A stretch of 64,000 nucleotides of DNA from Sphingomonadaceae bacterium (GTDB taxonomy: Bacteria; Pseudomonadota; Alphaproteobacteria; Sphingomonadales; Sphingomonadaceae): positions 67,001-131,000 of the forward strand of contig JAPZTW010000004.1 in assembly GCA_027533105.1 (NCBI GenBank). Direction: 5' to 3'. Below are positions 42,266 to 50,872 of this stretch, piece by piece; position 1 is the first letter of the stretch; every line of letters begins with the position of its first letter. Under the pieces are notes generated by a model that saw nothing but the letters and a program-made list of their open reading frames with translations, was not told where the DNA came from and made no database searches. Both the position numbers and the translations under genes were made by a program.

Positions 42266-43912
42266 TTACTTCGCCTGATGTACCAGCTTGCCGCCGACCC
42301 ACACCTGCATGACCTGGGTGGCGCGCAGCTGTGACGGGCTGGCGAGCATCGGATCGCGATCGACCAGCAGGAAGTCCGCCCGTTCGCCCTTGACCAGCCG
42401 GCCAAAGCGACCCTCGGCGAAGCCGGCATAGGCCCCGCCGGCGGTATAGGCGGTGAGGGCCAGTTCGCGGCTGACCCGTTCCTGCGGCTGCCAGCCGCCG
42501 ACTGGCTCGCCATCGGGGCCAGTGCGACTGATCGCCGCGGCAAGGCCCGCCCAGGGATCGGCCAGTTCCACCGGCACGTCGGACCCGAAAGCCAGCTTCG
42601 CGCCACTCTCGGCCAGGCTGTGCCAGGCATAGGCTCCGCTCAGCCGGTTCGGCCCCAGCCGCGCTTCGGCCATCAGCCGGTCCGAGGTCTGGTGAACTGG
42701 CTGCATCGAGGCGATCACCCCGGCCTTGGCAAAGCGCGGGATGTCGGCCGGATCGACCACCTGGGCGTGTTCGATCCGCCAGCGCCGGTCGCCGGTATAG
42801 GTGGCGGTCATGTCCTCGATCGCGGTCAGCGCCGAGGCATTGGCTTCGTCCCCGATGGCGTGGACGGCCACCTGGAACTTGTCCAGCGCGGCCCGGCTCA
42901 TCATGTTCTTGAGCTGGGTGTCGCCGGTCACCCGCAGGCCCTTGGTGGCGGCATCGGCATAGGGTGCCTTCAGGCTGGCCCCGCGCGAACCGAGCGCGCC
43001 ATCGGAATAGAGCTTCACCCCGTTAAGCCGCAGCTTGTCGTCATAAAGCCAGGGCGAGGGGCCGGGGCCGCCGATCAGCACCATGTTGTCGGTGCCCATG
43101 GCATAGGCCATGATCCGCACGTTGAGCGTACCGTTGTCGCCCGCGCGGCGGAACGCCTGCCAGTCCTCGATCGTGGTGCCCATATCGGCAATTGCGGTCA
43201 CGCCGCGGGCCAGCAGGATCTGCTGCGCCTTGGCCAGCGCCAGGTCGCGGTCTTCGGGGCGCGGGGCGGGCACCACCTTGCTGACCAGTTCCATCGCGTT
43301 ATCGACCAGCACCCCGGCGGGCTTGCCCCCGGCCAGCCGCTCGATCGAACCCCCGGCTGGCGCCTTGGTCAGCGCGGTGATCCCGGCGGCATCGAGCGCC
43401 CGGCCATTGGCCCAGCCGGCATGGCCATCGACCCGTTCGAGCCAGACCGGCCGGTCGCCGACCACGGCATCGAGCTCGGCGGCGGTGGGAAAGCGCTTTT
43501 CCGGCCACAGTTCCTGGTTCCAGCCGCGCCCCAGTATCCACGGGCGATCGGGGTTGGCGCGGGCATAGTCACCGATCTTCGCCAGCGCTTCGGCCAGCGA
43601 TTTCGTTTCCGACAGGTCCAGCGTCAGCGCCGAGAAGCCCAGGCTCATCACGTGGCCGTGGCTGTCGATCATGCCGGGCACCATGACCTGGCCTTGCCCG
43701 TCGAGCTTGTAATCGATCCGGGCCGGGCGGGCATCGCCACGCTTCAGCACCTGCGCCACGCGGCCATCGCTGCCGATCACCAGCCCGGTAAAGCGGGTGA
43801 CGCCGCCGGTATCGTCGATGGTCAGGCCATCGACATTGTCGATCAGCGTATCGGCCAGTGCCGGGGCGGAGAGGGCCAGCGCCGCCGTGGCGGCCAGCAG
43901 CGCGCGGATCAT
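42266..43912 (-). CDS. Exported amidohydrolase (YtcJ-like, amidohydrolase family 3)
   Basis: The 548-residue protein begins with a signal peptide (MIRALLAATAALALSAPALA) and has the metal-binding barrel of the amidohydrolase superfamily. The HxH metal site is DSHGHVMS near residue 85, where the second ligand of the usual pair is His. Other elements are KLYSDGALGSRGA, VHAIGDEANA, RIEHAQVVDP and FGSDVPVELADPW. YtcJ-type enzymes hydrolyse C-N bonds of unknown or diverse substrates, and in the periplasm it may act on amides or formylated amines. The stop is 20 bases past the repeat pair. Its start overlaps the next gene's stop. Confidence 0.87.
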   Translation of the reverse strand: MIRALLAATAALALSAPALADTLIDNVDGLTIDDTGGVTRFTGLVIGSDGRVAQVLKRGDARPARIDYKLDGQGQVMVPGMIDSHGHVMSLGFSALTLDLSETKSLAEALAKIGDYARANPDRPWILGRGWNQELWPEKRFPTAAELDAVVGDRPVWLERVDGHAGWANGRALDAAGITALTKAPAGGSIERLAGGKPAGVLVDNAMELVSKVVPAPRPEDRDLALAKAQQILLARGVTAIADMGTTIEDWQAFRRAGDNGTLNVRIMAYAMGTDNMVLIGGPGPSPWLYDDKLRLNGVKLYSDGALGSRGASLKAPYADAATKGLRVTGDTQLKNMMSRAALDKFQVAVHAIGDEANASALTAIEDMTATYTGDRRWRIEHAQVVDPADIPRFAKAGVIASMQPVHQTSDRLMAEARLGPNRLSGAYAWHSLAESGAKLAFGSDVPVELADPWAGLAAAISRTGPDGEPVGGWQPQERVSRELALTAYTAGGAYAGFAEGRFGRLVKGERADFLLVDRDPMLASPSQLRATQVMQVWVGGKLVHQAK

Positions 43913-44805
43913 GCTCCGCCCCGCTTGGGCAGGCGCCGCACCAGCGCCGAGGTGTCCTGCCGCCCGCCGCCCAGCGCCTGCACTTCGGCATAGAACTGGT
44001 CGATCAGCGCGGTCACGCCCAGCGATACGCCCAGCGAGCGGCCTTCATCCAGCGTCAGGCCCAGGTCCTTGCGCATCCAGTCGACCGCGAAGCCGAAGTC
44101 GAATTCGTCCTTGGCCATGGTGTGCCAGCGGTTGTCCATCTGCCAGCTCTGCGATGCGCCGCCGGAGATGGCTTCGTAGACCTTGTCGAGATCGAGGTGC
44201 GCGGCCTGGGCAAAGCGCATGGCTTCGGACAGGCTGGCCAGCACCCCGGCAAAGGCGATCTGGTTGACCATCTTGGTGGTCTGCCCCGCGCCGGCCTTGC
44301 CGACGTGGACGATCCGCTTGGTATAGGCTTCCATGATCGGGCGGGCTGCCTCGATCGCCTCGGCGCGGCCGCCGCACATCACGGTCAGCGTGCCGTTTTC
44401 CGCCCCGGCCTGGCCGCCGGTGACGGGGGCGTCGACGCAGTGGACCTGGAGGTCGCGCGCCTCGACCGCGATCTGGCGGGCGATCTTGGCCGAAACCGTG
44501 GTGTGATCGATGAACACCGCGCCCTTGCGCAAGGTGGCGAAGATCCCGGTGGGGCCAAGGACCACGTCGGCCAGATCGTCGTCGTTGCCGACGCAGGTCA
44601 GCACCACCTGCGCGCCTTCGGCGGCTTCGGCCGGAGTCTCGGCCACGCGCACGGCCAGCCCCGGATTGGCGGCCTGCCATTTTTCGAGCCGCTCCGGGCT
44701 GCGGTTGTAAATGGTCAGCTTGTGCCCGGCCTGGCCGATGTGGCGCGCAATCGCGCCGCCCATCACGCCCAGGCCTAGGAACGATACGTGTTTCGGTTCG
44801 CTCAT
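43909..44805 (-). CDS. NAD(P)-dependent oxidoreductase, 3-hydroxyisobutyrate dehydrogenase family
   Basis: The 298-residue protein has the N-terminal NAD(P) fold FLGLGVMGGAIARHIGQAGHKLTIYNRSPERL, the substrate motif DAPVTGGQAGAENGTLTVMCGG, and the catalytic Lys region GAGQTTKMVNQIAFAG (Lys near 167). Members reduce or oxidise beta-hydroxy acids (3-hydroxyisobutyrate, tartronate semialdehyde, glyoxylate). The family is clear, the substrate is not. The start at 44805 has GGGGG before it; an ATG 12 bases upstream has none. It overlaps the amidohydrolase start by four bases. Confidence 0.9.
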   Translation of the reverse strand: MSEPKHVSFLGLGVMGGAIARHIGQAGHKLTIYNRSPERLEKWQAANPGLAVRVAETPAEAAEGAQVVLTCVGNDDDLADVVLGPTGIFATLRKGAVFIDHTTVSAKIARQIAVEARDLQVHCVDAPVTGGQAGAENGTLTVMCGGRAEAIEAARPIMEAYTKRIVHVGKAGAGQTTKMVNQIAFAGVLASLSEAMRFAQAAHLDLDKVYEAISGGASQSWQMDNRWHTMAKDEFDFGFAVDWMRKDLGLTLDEGRSLGVSLGVTALIDQFYAEVQALGGGRQDTSALVRRLPKRGGA

Positions 44806-44859
44806 GCCCCCGGTCATAGCGGGCTTTGCGCGCTTTGCCAGCAGCCAGCGCTACGGGCT

Positions 44860-45369
44860 TTAGTGGTATTCGAGATAGACCGTGAAATCGCCGGCATAGA
44901 CGCCGGGGGCCTGCCCGGCATTGATGAACAGCCGCGCCCCGAAATTGACCACGGTTTCGCCGCCCGAAATCGTGACGACCGCGCCCGGGCCGCCCGGAAA
45001 CAGCGGTTCCGCCATGATCGGATCGCCCGGGCCGGTCAGCTGGAACGTGGGGTCGAAGTTGACCTGTACATTGGCGTCCGAGCCGGTCAGGCGCAGCTCC
45101 GACATGGCAAAGCCGCTGACGCAGACCAGCGTGGGATCGCAGCTGCGGGTGCCGCTGCCGGGGTTGAGCTCGATCACACCCGCCGTACCGGTGGTGGCGA
45201 CCCGGCCGAAATCCATGTCGAGCAGGACGGCGTACTGGATGTTTTCCAGCACCTGGGCCTGGGCCGTGGCGGTCTGGGCCGTGGCGGCGAGAGCGGGGGC
45301 GGGCAGGGCCAGCGCAAGCAGGGCAACGGCCAGACTGGCCGGTCCGCTTGCGGTCATCCTTGCGCGCAT
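44860..45369 (-). CDS. Exported DUF4402 protein
   Basis: The 169-residue protein has a signal peptide ending APALAA and a beta-sandwich-like mature domain: VLENIQYAVLLDMDFGRVATTGTAGVIELNPGSGTRSCDP, then FAMSELRLTGSDANVQVNFDP and the C-terminal VNFGARLFINAGQAPGVYAGDFTVYLEYH. The C-terminal GxYxGxxxVxVxY pattern is that of DUF4402 proteins and of fimbrial-type subunits. Two cysteines (in CDPTLVC) may form a disulfide. The start at 45369 is chosen because GGGAGAG lies six bases upstream. Role unknown. It stands alone, divergent from threonine ammonia-lyase. Confidence 0.8.
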   Translation of the reverse strand: MRARMTASGPASLAVALLALALPAPALAATAQTATAQAQVLENIQYAVLLDMDFGRVATTGTAGVIELNPGSGTRSCDPTLVCVSGFAMSELRLTGSDANVQVNFDPTFQLTGPGDPIMAEPLFPGGPGAVVTISGGETVVNFGARLFINAGQAPGVYAGDFTVYLEYH

Positions 45370-45548
45370 CGTCATCTCTCCCGGTGGCCGCACTGCGGGC
45401 CGGAGCCGGGATTAGCGCGCCGCTGGTCGCCAAAGCCCCAACCGGGATGGTTAACCCGGCAACAATTCGCGCTTGACCAAGTGGCAGCATTTCTTGGGGC
45501 GCGGGCCGTTTGCATGGCGCGGCCCTTTCCGTTACGGCCCGTGGGGTC

Positions 45549-46793
45549 ATGACTACCCAGACCCTGACCGCCGCGGATCCCGCCCTGTTGACCCTTGAAG
45601 ACGTGCGCGCCGCCGCCGCCCGGATTGCCGGGTCGGTGGTGCGGACCGACATCGATCATTCCAAGACGCTGAGCGAGATTACCGGCGCCGAAGTCTGGCT
45701 GAAGTTCGAAAACCTCCAGTTCACCGCCGCCTACAAGGAGCGCGGCGCATTGAACGCCATGCTGCAGATGGCGCCGGAACGGCTGGCGCGCGGGGTGATC
45801 GCCGCCTCGGCCGGCAACCATGCCCAGGGCCTGTCCTATCACGGCACGCGGCTTGGCGTGCCGGTCACCATCGTCATGCCGCGCACCACGCCATCGGTGA
45901 AGGTGATGCAGACCGAGGCGGTAGGCGGCAAGGTGGTGCTGCACGGCGAGACCTTTGACGAGGCCTATGCCCATGCCCGCGAGCTGGAAGAGAGCCTGGG
46001 GCTGACTTTCGTGCACCCCTTCGACGATCCGCATGTCGCCGCCGGGCAGGGCACGGTGGCGCTCGAAATGCTCGAAGACGTGCCCGAACTCGACATGCTG
46101 GTGATCCCGGTGGGCGGGGGCGGCCTGGCTTCGGGCATGGGCACGGCGGCGCGCGCGCTGAAGCCGGGCATTGGCCTGATCGGGGTGGAGGCGGAACTGT
46201 TCCCCTCGATGTACAACCGGCTGAAGGGTACCGATCTGCCCTCGGGCGGCGATACCCTGGCCGAAGGGATCGCGGTCAAGGAACCGGGAACCTTTACCAG
46301 CAAGGTGCTGGCCGGCCTGCTCGACGATCTGGTGCTGGTCAGCGAACCGCAGATGGAAAGCGCGCTGGCGCTGCTGGTACAGATCGAGAAGACCGTGGTC
46401 GAAGGCGCAGGCGCGGCGGGCCTGGCGGCGGTCATGGCCTATCCGGAACTGTTCAAGGGCCGCAAGGTCGGCATCGTGCTGACCGGCGGGAACATCGACA
46501 CGCGCCTGCTGGCCAACGTGCTGCTGCGCGATCTCGCCCGTTCGGGCCGCCTCGCGCGGTTGCGGCTGACGCTGCAGGACCGGCCCGGCGCGCTGTTCAA
46601 GGTGATGCGCGAGTTCGACAAGCACTCGGTCAACATCATCGAGATTTACCATCAGCGGATCTTTACCACCCTGCCGGCCAAGGGCCTGATCACCGACATC
46701 GAGTGCGAGGCGCGCGATGCCGACCAGCTGGAGGCGCTGATCGTCAGCCTGCGCGATGCCGGCTATTCGGTCACCCAGGTCGAGCTGAACTGA
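45549..46793 (+). CDS. ilvA: Threonine ammonia-lyase with C-terminal ACT domain
   Basis: This PLP enzyme deaminates threonine to 2-oxobutyrate. The 414-residue product has KFENLQFTAAYKERGALN with the PLP-binding Lys, ASAGNHAQGLSYHG, VGGGGLASGMGTA, and a C-terminal ACT domain (LRLTLQDRPGALFKVMREFDKHSVNIIEIYHQR). Its length and single ACT domain are those of the shorter IlvA/TdcB-like form, which may be biosynthetic or catabolic. The ATG at 45549 is used because the conserved protein begins shortly after; a longer frame from 45510 has no support. Confidence 0.93.
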   Translation: MTTQTLTAADPALLTLEDVRAAAARIAGSVVRTDIDHSKTLSEITGAEVWLKFENLQFTAAYKERGALNAMLQMAPERLARGVIAASAGNHAQGLSYHGTRLGVPVTIVMPRTTPSVKVMQTEAVGGKVVLHGETFDEAYAHARELEESLGLTFVHPFDDPHVAAGQGTVALEMLEDVPELDMLVIPVGGGGLASGMGTAARALKPGIGLIGVEAELFPSMYNRLKGTDLPSGGDTLAEGIAVKEPGTFTSKVLAGLLDDLVLVSEPQMESALALLVQIEKTVVEGAGAAGLAAVMAYPELFKGRKVGIVLTGGNIDTRLLANVLLRDLARSGRLARLRLTLQDRPGALFKVMREFDKHSVNIIEIYHQRIFTTLPAKGLITDIECEARDADQLEALIVSLRDAGYSVTQVELN

Positions 46794-46860
46794 CCCGAGC
46801 GGCTCGCGCGGGCGGATGGCCTGGCCGCGCGCAACCGGGCCGCTTTCCATCGGCCTGTGC

Positions 46861-46912
46861 ATAATATTGAATCGTTAACTGCGATTTGTGGTTAAAACTC
46901 TTTCAACGTGCG
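46861..46912 (+). promoter_or_regulatory. AT-rich candidate promoter region before bpt
   Basis: Within the 175-base gap between ilvA and bpt, positions 46861-46912 are unusually AT-rich (ATAATATTGAATCGTTAACT, then a GGTTAAAACTC stretch). The base composition fits a promoter, but I cannot assign -35 and -10 boxes with confidence. Confidence 0.3.
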
Positions 46913-46968
46913 GGGCGCGCGGGCATAGAGTGTTGCACCTACCACCCGGCAAAGGATTCCCGCGGACC

Positions 46969-47823
46969 GTGACCGCTCCTGTGCGCTTTCCCCGGTTCTT
47001 CGTGACCAGCCCGGCGCCGTGCCCCTATTTGCCGGGGCGCAGCGAGCGCAAGGTGTTCACCGAGCTGAAGGGGCCGCACTCCGATGCGCTGAACGATGCG
47101 CTGGGCCGGATCGGCTTCCGCCGCAGCCAGACGGTGGCCTATCGCCCCTCCTGCGTCGATTGCGCGGCCTGCATCTCGGTGCGGGTCGTGGCACAGGAAT
47201 TCCGCGGCTCGGCCACCCAGCGTCGCAACCTCAAGCGCAATTCGGACCTGGTCACCACCTTCTGCCGCCCCTGGTCGACTGCCGAGCAGTTCGAGCTGCT
47301 CCAGCGCTATCTCGGCCACCGGCACCCCGGTGGCGGCATGGCCAGCATGGACGAGGTCGATTTCGCCGACATGGTGGAGCACACCCCGGTCGAGACCTAT
47401 ATGGTCGAATACCGTGAGCCGACCGCCGATGGCCGTCCGGGCCGGCTGGTCGGCGTCTGCCTGACCGACCGGCAGGGCGATGGCCTGTCGATGATCTACA
47501 GCTTCTATGAGCCCGATCACACGCATCGGTCGGGCCTGGGCAATTACATCATCCTCGATCACATCCGCCGCGCGGCCGAGGAAGGGCTGCCCTATGTCTA
47601 CCTGGGGTACTGGGTCGATGGGGCGGCGCGGATGCAGTACAAGGTGCGCTATCGCCCGCTCGAACGGCTGACCCGCTCCGGCTGGACCCGGTTCAGCGAT
47701 GCCGAGCAGGACGCGCTGATTGCCGCCGCCGCCGCCACGCGCCGGGTCGATGCCCTGCCGCTCGATGGCAGCGGCAAGGATGGCGTCCCCGGCGGCCAGG
47801 GCCAGTACCGCCTGCCAGACTGA
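46969..47823 (+). CDS. bpt: Aspartate/glutamate leucyltransferase (N-degron pathway)
   Basis: Bpt adds Leu from leucyl-tRNA to proteins starting with Asp or Glu, marking them for ClpAP through ClpS. The 284-residue product starts from a GTG at 46969 and reads [32 protein letters not shown], then [30 protein letters not shown] with the conserved Cys cluster (CVDCAAC), RRNLKRN, and [28 protein letters not shown] lies about 11 bases upstream. It is followed after 11 bases by an acetyltransferase gene. Confidence 0.93.
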   Translation: MTAPVRFPRFFVTSPAPCPYLPGRSERKVFTELKGPHSDALNDALGRIGFRRSQTVAYRPSCVDCAACISVRVVAQEFRGSATQRRNLKRNSDLVTTFCRPWSTAEQFELLQRYLGHRHPGGGMASMDEVDFADMVEHTPVETYMVEYREPTADGRPGRLVGVCLTDRQGDGLSMIYSFYEPDHTHRSGLGNYIILDHIRRAAEEGLPYVYLGYWVDGAARMQYKVRYRPLERLTRSGWTRFSDAEQDALIAAAAATRRVDALPLDGSGKDGVPGGQGQYRLPD

Positions 47824-47834
47824 CGCTTTCCGCG

Positions 47835-48344
47835 ATGACACTTGCCATCCGCCCTGCCGTCGCGGCTGACCTGCCGCTGATCGCCGAACTGATCCGCGCC
47901 CTCGCCGACTACGAAAAGCTGCTGCACGAGGTCCGCTTCGACGAGGCCGTGCTGGGCGAAAAGCTGTTCGGCCACAACGGCGGCCACGGCCCCTATGCCG
48001 AGGTGGTGATCGGCGAGGTGGACGGCGTGGCCCAGGGTTTCGCGCTGTTCTTTCACAATTTCTCGACCTTCGAAGGTCGGCCGGGGATCTACCTTGAAGA
48101 CCTGTTCGTGCGGCCCGCGGCGCGCGGGGCGGGGCTGGGCAAGGCGCTGCTCGCGCACCTCGCCGCGCTGGCCGTGGACCGGGGCTGCGCGCGGCTCGAA
48201 TGGTCGGTGCTGGACTGGAACGAGCCGGCGATCGGCTTCTACAAGGCGCTGGGCGCGCGGCTGATGGATGAGTGGACGGTGATGCGGGTCGATGGCCCGG
48301 CGCTGCAACGGCTCGGCGCAGAGGCGCGCTTTTCCGCCGAATAG
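47835..48344 (+). CDS. GNAT-family N-acetyltransferase
   Basis: The 169-residue protein has the GNAT fold: IRPAVAADLPLIAELIRALADYEKL, the beta4 segment FHNFSTFEGRPGIYLEDLFVRP, and the acetyl-CoA loop ARGAGLGKALLAHLA (R/QxxGxG/A), followed by LEWSVLDWNEPAIGFYKALGARLMDEW. This resembles the diamine/spermidine acetyltransferase-like branch, but the acceptor cannot be named. Probably co-transcribed with bpt. Confidence 0.9.
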   Translation: MTLAIRPAVAADLPLIAELIRALADYEKLLHEVRFDEAVLGEKLFGHNGGHGPYAEVVIGEVDGVAQGFALFFHNFSTFEGRPGIYLEDLFVRPAARGAGLGKALLAHLAALAVDRGCARLEWSVLDWNEPAIGFYKALGARLMDEWTVMRVDGPALQRLGAEARFSAE

Positions 48345-48384
48345 GGCTTGGCGATTCGTCAATCGCGCGATTAAGCTGGCGGCG

Positions 48385-49092
48385 ATGTCAGGGTCCATCA
48401 ATCGACGCGATCTGCTGAAGGGCGGTGTGGTCGCCGGCGCGCTGCTGGCGCTGCCCGGCCGCGCCATGGCGCAGAACGCGATGCGCGCTTTCGAGGAATC
48501 GTTCGGCCTGCCGCCGCAGGCGATGGTGCCGCCCGCACCGCCGCCGCTGCCGACCGTGGTGGAACCCAACCCGGCCTATGACGCGCGGCTGCTGGAAATC
48601 GCCAAGCGCGAACTGCAGCGCGCCGGGCCAACCGTCTGGCGCCACGATATTGTCGGCATCGCCGATTTCGCGCGGCCCAGCACCCTGCCACGCTTCCACT
48701 TCGTCTATCTGGAGCGGGGCGAGATCCGCTCGTTCCACGTCAGCCACGGGCGCGGCTCCGATCCGGCGCACAGCGGGTTCCTCCAGGCCTTCTCGAACGA
48801 GCCGGGCTCGCTCGCGACCTCGCGCGGGGCCTACCTGACCTGCGAATGGTACAAGGGCCGCTATGGCACCTCGATCCGGCTCGAAGGGCTGGATCCTGAC
48901 AATTCGAACGCCCTGTCGCGCGCGATCGTGATGCACCCGGCCGAATATGCCCGGCCCGAACGGATCGCCCAGTGGGGCCGCCTGGGGCGCAGCGAAGGCT
49001 GCTTTGCCATGTCGCCCGACCAGTTCAACGAGGCGCTGTGGAACCTTTCGGGCGGGCGCCTGCTTTACGCGGACCGGATCGAGCTGGCCTGA
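48385..49092 (+). CDS. Twin-arginine-exported murein L,D-transpeptidase family protein
   Basis: The 235-residue protein has a Tat signal, NRRDLLKGGVVAGALLALPGRAMAQ, so it may be exported folded by the TatABC system encoded at 40610-42092. The catalytic YkuD_2-type domain contains FVSHGRGSDP-like FHVSHGRGSDPAH, TSIRLEGLDPDNSNALSRAIVMHPAEYA, and the nucleophile Cys206 in GRSEGCFAM. L,D-transpeptidases cross-link or trim peptidoglycan, though this subfamily is little studied. An upstream longer frame overlaps the acetyltransferase gene and is not used. Confidence 0.86.
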   Translation: MSGSINRRDLLKGGVVAGALLALPGRAMAQNAMRAFEESFGLPPQAMVPPAPPPLPTVVEPNPAYDARLLEIAKRELQRAGPTVWRHDIVGIADFARPSTLPRFHFVYLERGEIRSFHVSHGRGSDPAHSGFLQAFSNEPGSLATSRGAYLTCEWYKGRYGTSIRLEGLDPDNSNALSRAIVMHPAEYARPERIAQWGRLGRSEGCFAMSPDQFNEALWNLSGGRLLYADRIELA

Positions 49093-49137
49093 GCTGCCGC
49101 TGCTTGCACCTGCGGGGGCGAAGAACAGCGGCCAGCG

Positions 49138-49158
49138 GTCCCGGATCAGGTCCGGGAC
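49138..49158. repeat. Single palindromic extragenic repeat
   Basis: GTCCCGGA (49138-49145) and TCCGGGAC (49151-49158) form a perfect stem around TCAGG, between two convergent L,D-transpeptidase genes. The CCGGATCAGGTCCGG pattern followed by GACG resembles a second class of sphingomonad/caulobacter extragenic palindromes. No T-run is present. Confidence 0.65.
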
Positions 49159-49167
49159 GACGCCATC

Positions 49168-50598
49168 CTACAGCGGATTATCCAGCTTGATGATCTTTTC
49201 GGTGCTTTCGCGCTGGCCATCCCAGGCCTGGCGCGGGGCGGCCAGGCTGGCCAGCACCGGGGCATCGCGACCATAGAGGTCGTTGAACCGGCCCAGCTTG
49301 CCGGTAATGTCCGATGCCATGGTGAAATAGGTCAGGTAGACCGGGAAGGTCCGGTTCATGCCGACCCGGGTGTACTTGCCCGAGGTGACGATGGCGACGG
49401 CCTCGTCCGGTTTCATCCCCGCGCCCAGGATCGCCATGGTGATCGCCAGTTCGGTGGCGCGCTCGGTGCGGATGCAGCCGTGGCTCAGCGCGCGCTGGGC
49501 CAGGTTGAACAGGTTGCGATTGGGCGTGTCGTGCAGGAAGATCGCATGCTCGTTGGGCATGTCGAGCTTCATCAGGCCCAGGGCGTTGTTGGGGCCAGGC
49601 TGCTGGACGACATAGACCATGCCGTCCTTGGCCTTGGTCACCTTGTAGTTCTCGCGCTTGGCGCGGGCCGGGTTGGCCAGCAGCTGTGCGCCCAGGCCTT
49701 CGCCCTTCACGATCGATTGCGGCACGGTCCAGGTCGGGTTGAAGATCACCCCTTCGACCACTTCGGCCAGCTGCGGCGTGGCGGTGCGGCCCGGCTTGCC
49801 CACGATCGTGCGGTAGGACCGGATGATCTCGTTATCGACGGTCAGCCGCAGCTGGAATTCGGGCACATTGGTCAGCAGGTAGAACTTGCCGAGATCGCGC
49901 TGCAGCCAGCGCCAGCGATCAAGGTTGACCTGGATCAGCCGCCGGGTGACGCGATCGCTGGCCGGGGTCCGCGCCAGTTCGGCCTTCAGCCGGGCATAGT
50001 CCGGGTGCGTTGGCAGCAGGGCGGCAATTTCCCCCGCGATATCGCCGCTGGCCAGTGCGCGGGCCATCACGGCGGGCGTCGGGTTCACATCGACATCGGG
50101 ATCAACCACGAACCACTGCACCCGCGACGACATGCGGGTGCGGCCATCGCGCACGTCCTCGATCAGCCAGGCGAACGACCGGCTGGCCTGGGCATCCAGC
50201 GCCGCGCCGGGGCCGGCGGCGATTGCCGCGCGCAGGTCGGCTGGCTGGTAATCCGCCGGGATCAGCCCTTCGGCATCGATCTTCTCGATCACCGCCAGCA
50301 GCGCCTGGGCGTTGGCCAGCGACCAGGTCATCACCGGTTCGAGATCCGCCGGGGTGGGCTGCACCACCGGCACGGCCTGGATCACCGGGGTGGCCGTGGC
50401 GGTGGGAGCCGGGGCCTGAGCCGGGGTCTGCGCGGGTGCCGGGAGCGGTGCTGCGGTGGGGCTGGGGGCAGGGGTCGGCAGGATGTTCTCGGGGCCCCGG
50501 TTGGCCTGGGCCAGGGCAGCACCAGCCACCAGCGCCAGGCCCAGCGCGGCACCACCGCGCACCGCGCGGCGGACAGTCCCCAAATGGCGAATCATCAT
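49168..50598 (-). CDS. L,D-transpeptidase (YcbB/LdtD type)
   Basis: The 476-residue protein has a signal peptide (GAALGLALVAGAALAQ), a Pro/Ala-rich linker, a helical peptidoglycan-binding-like region (about 90-230), and a C-terminal YkuD domain with FLHDTPNRNLFNLAQRALSHGCIR, where Cys375 is the catalytic nucleophile. The order linker, scaffold, YkuD is that of YcbB/LdtD enzymes that make 3-3 cross-links in the periplasm. The start is MMIRHLG at 50598 with GGAGCGAG upstream. It is divergent from the DUF885 gene; the 274-base gap holds an AT-rich GCAATAATATTTGC patch near 50651-50664 and no gene. Confidence 0.9.
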   Translation of the reverse strand: MMIRHLGTVRRAVRGGAALGLALVAGAALAQANRGPENILPTPAPSPTAAPLPAPAQTPAQAPAPTATATPVIQAVPVVQPTPADLEPVMTWSLANAQALLAVIEKIDAEGLIPADYQPADLRAAIAAGPGAALDAQASRSFAWLIEDVRDGRTRMSSRVQWFVVDPDVDVNPTPAVMARALASGDIAGEIAALLPTHPDYARLKAELARTPASDRVTRRLIQVNLDRWRWLQRDLGKFYLLTNVPEFQLRLTVDNEIIRSYRTIVGKPGRTATPQLAEVVEGVIFNPTWTVPQSIVKGEGLGAQLLANPARAKRENYKVTKAKDGMVYVVQQPGPNNALGLMKLDMPNEHAIFLHDTPNRNLFNLAQRALSHGCIRTERATELAITMAILGAGMKPDEAVAIVTSGKYTRVGMNRTFPVYLTYFTMASDITGKLGRFNDLYGRDAPVLASLAAPRQAWDGQRESTEKIIKLDNPL

Positions 50599-50872
50599 TC
50601 TCGCTCCGATGCAGGCGCTGCCCCATCCCGCAGCGGTGTTCCCTTGTTGCGCAATAATATTTGCCCGTTTCCGACCCACGCTTCAAGCCGGACGCGGTGT
50701 TCATCCCCGCTCTAGCGACGGATTGCTGCAAGCGTGATGAACGGGCGCGGCGCATCCGTCGACCGGCGGCGGTCGTTGATCGAAGGCCGCGCCCCGCGCT
50801 GCGCTGCCTGGGCCAAAGGATTGGGCATTCTGCGGGCTGCGGCCTGTATGCGACGCTCAAGGGGATTTCATC

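Noticed and set aside
42096..42302. Minus-strand frame encoding an LNLFQGP...MLKQVQHD type peptide
   Set aside because: This is the translation of the palindromic extragenic repeat pair, a well-known source of false gene calls in sphingomonads.
44045..45652. Minus-strand frame of about 535 codons over the DUF4402 and dehydrogenase genes
   Set aside because: It is a +1/-1 shadow of both genes with an Arg/Gly/Pro-rich composition; the real frames have signal peptide and NAD-binding motifs.
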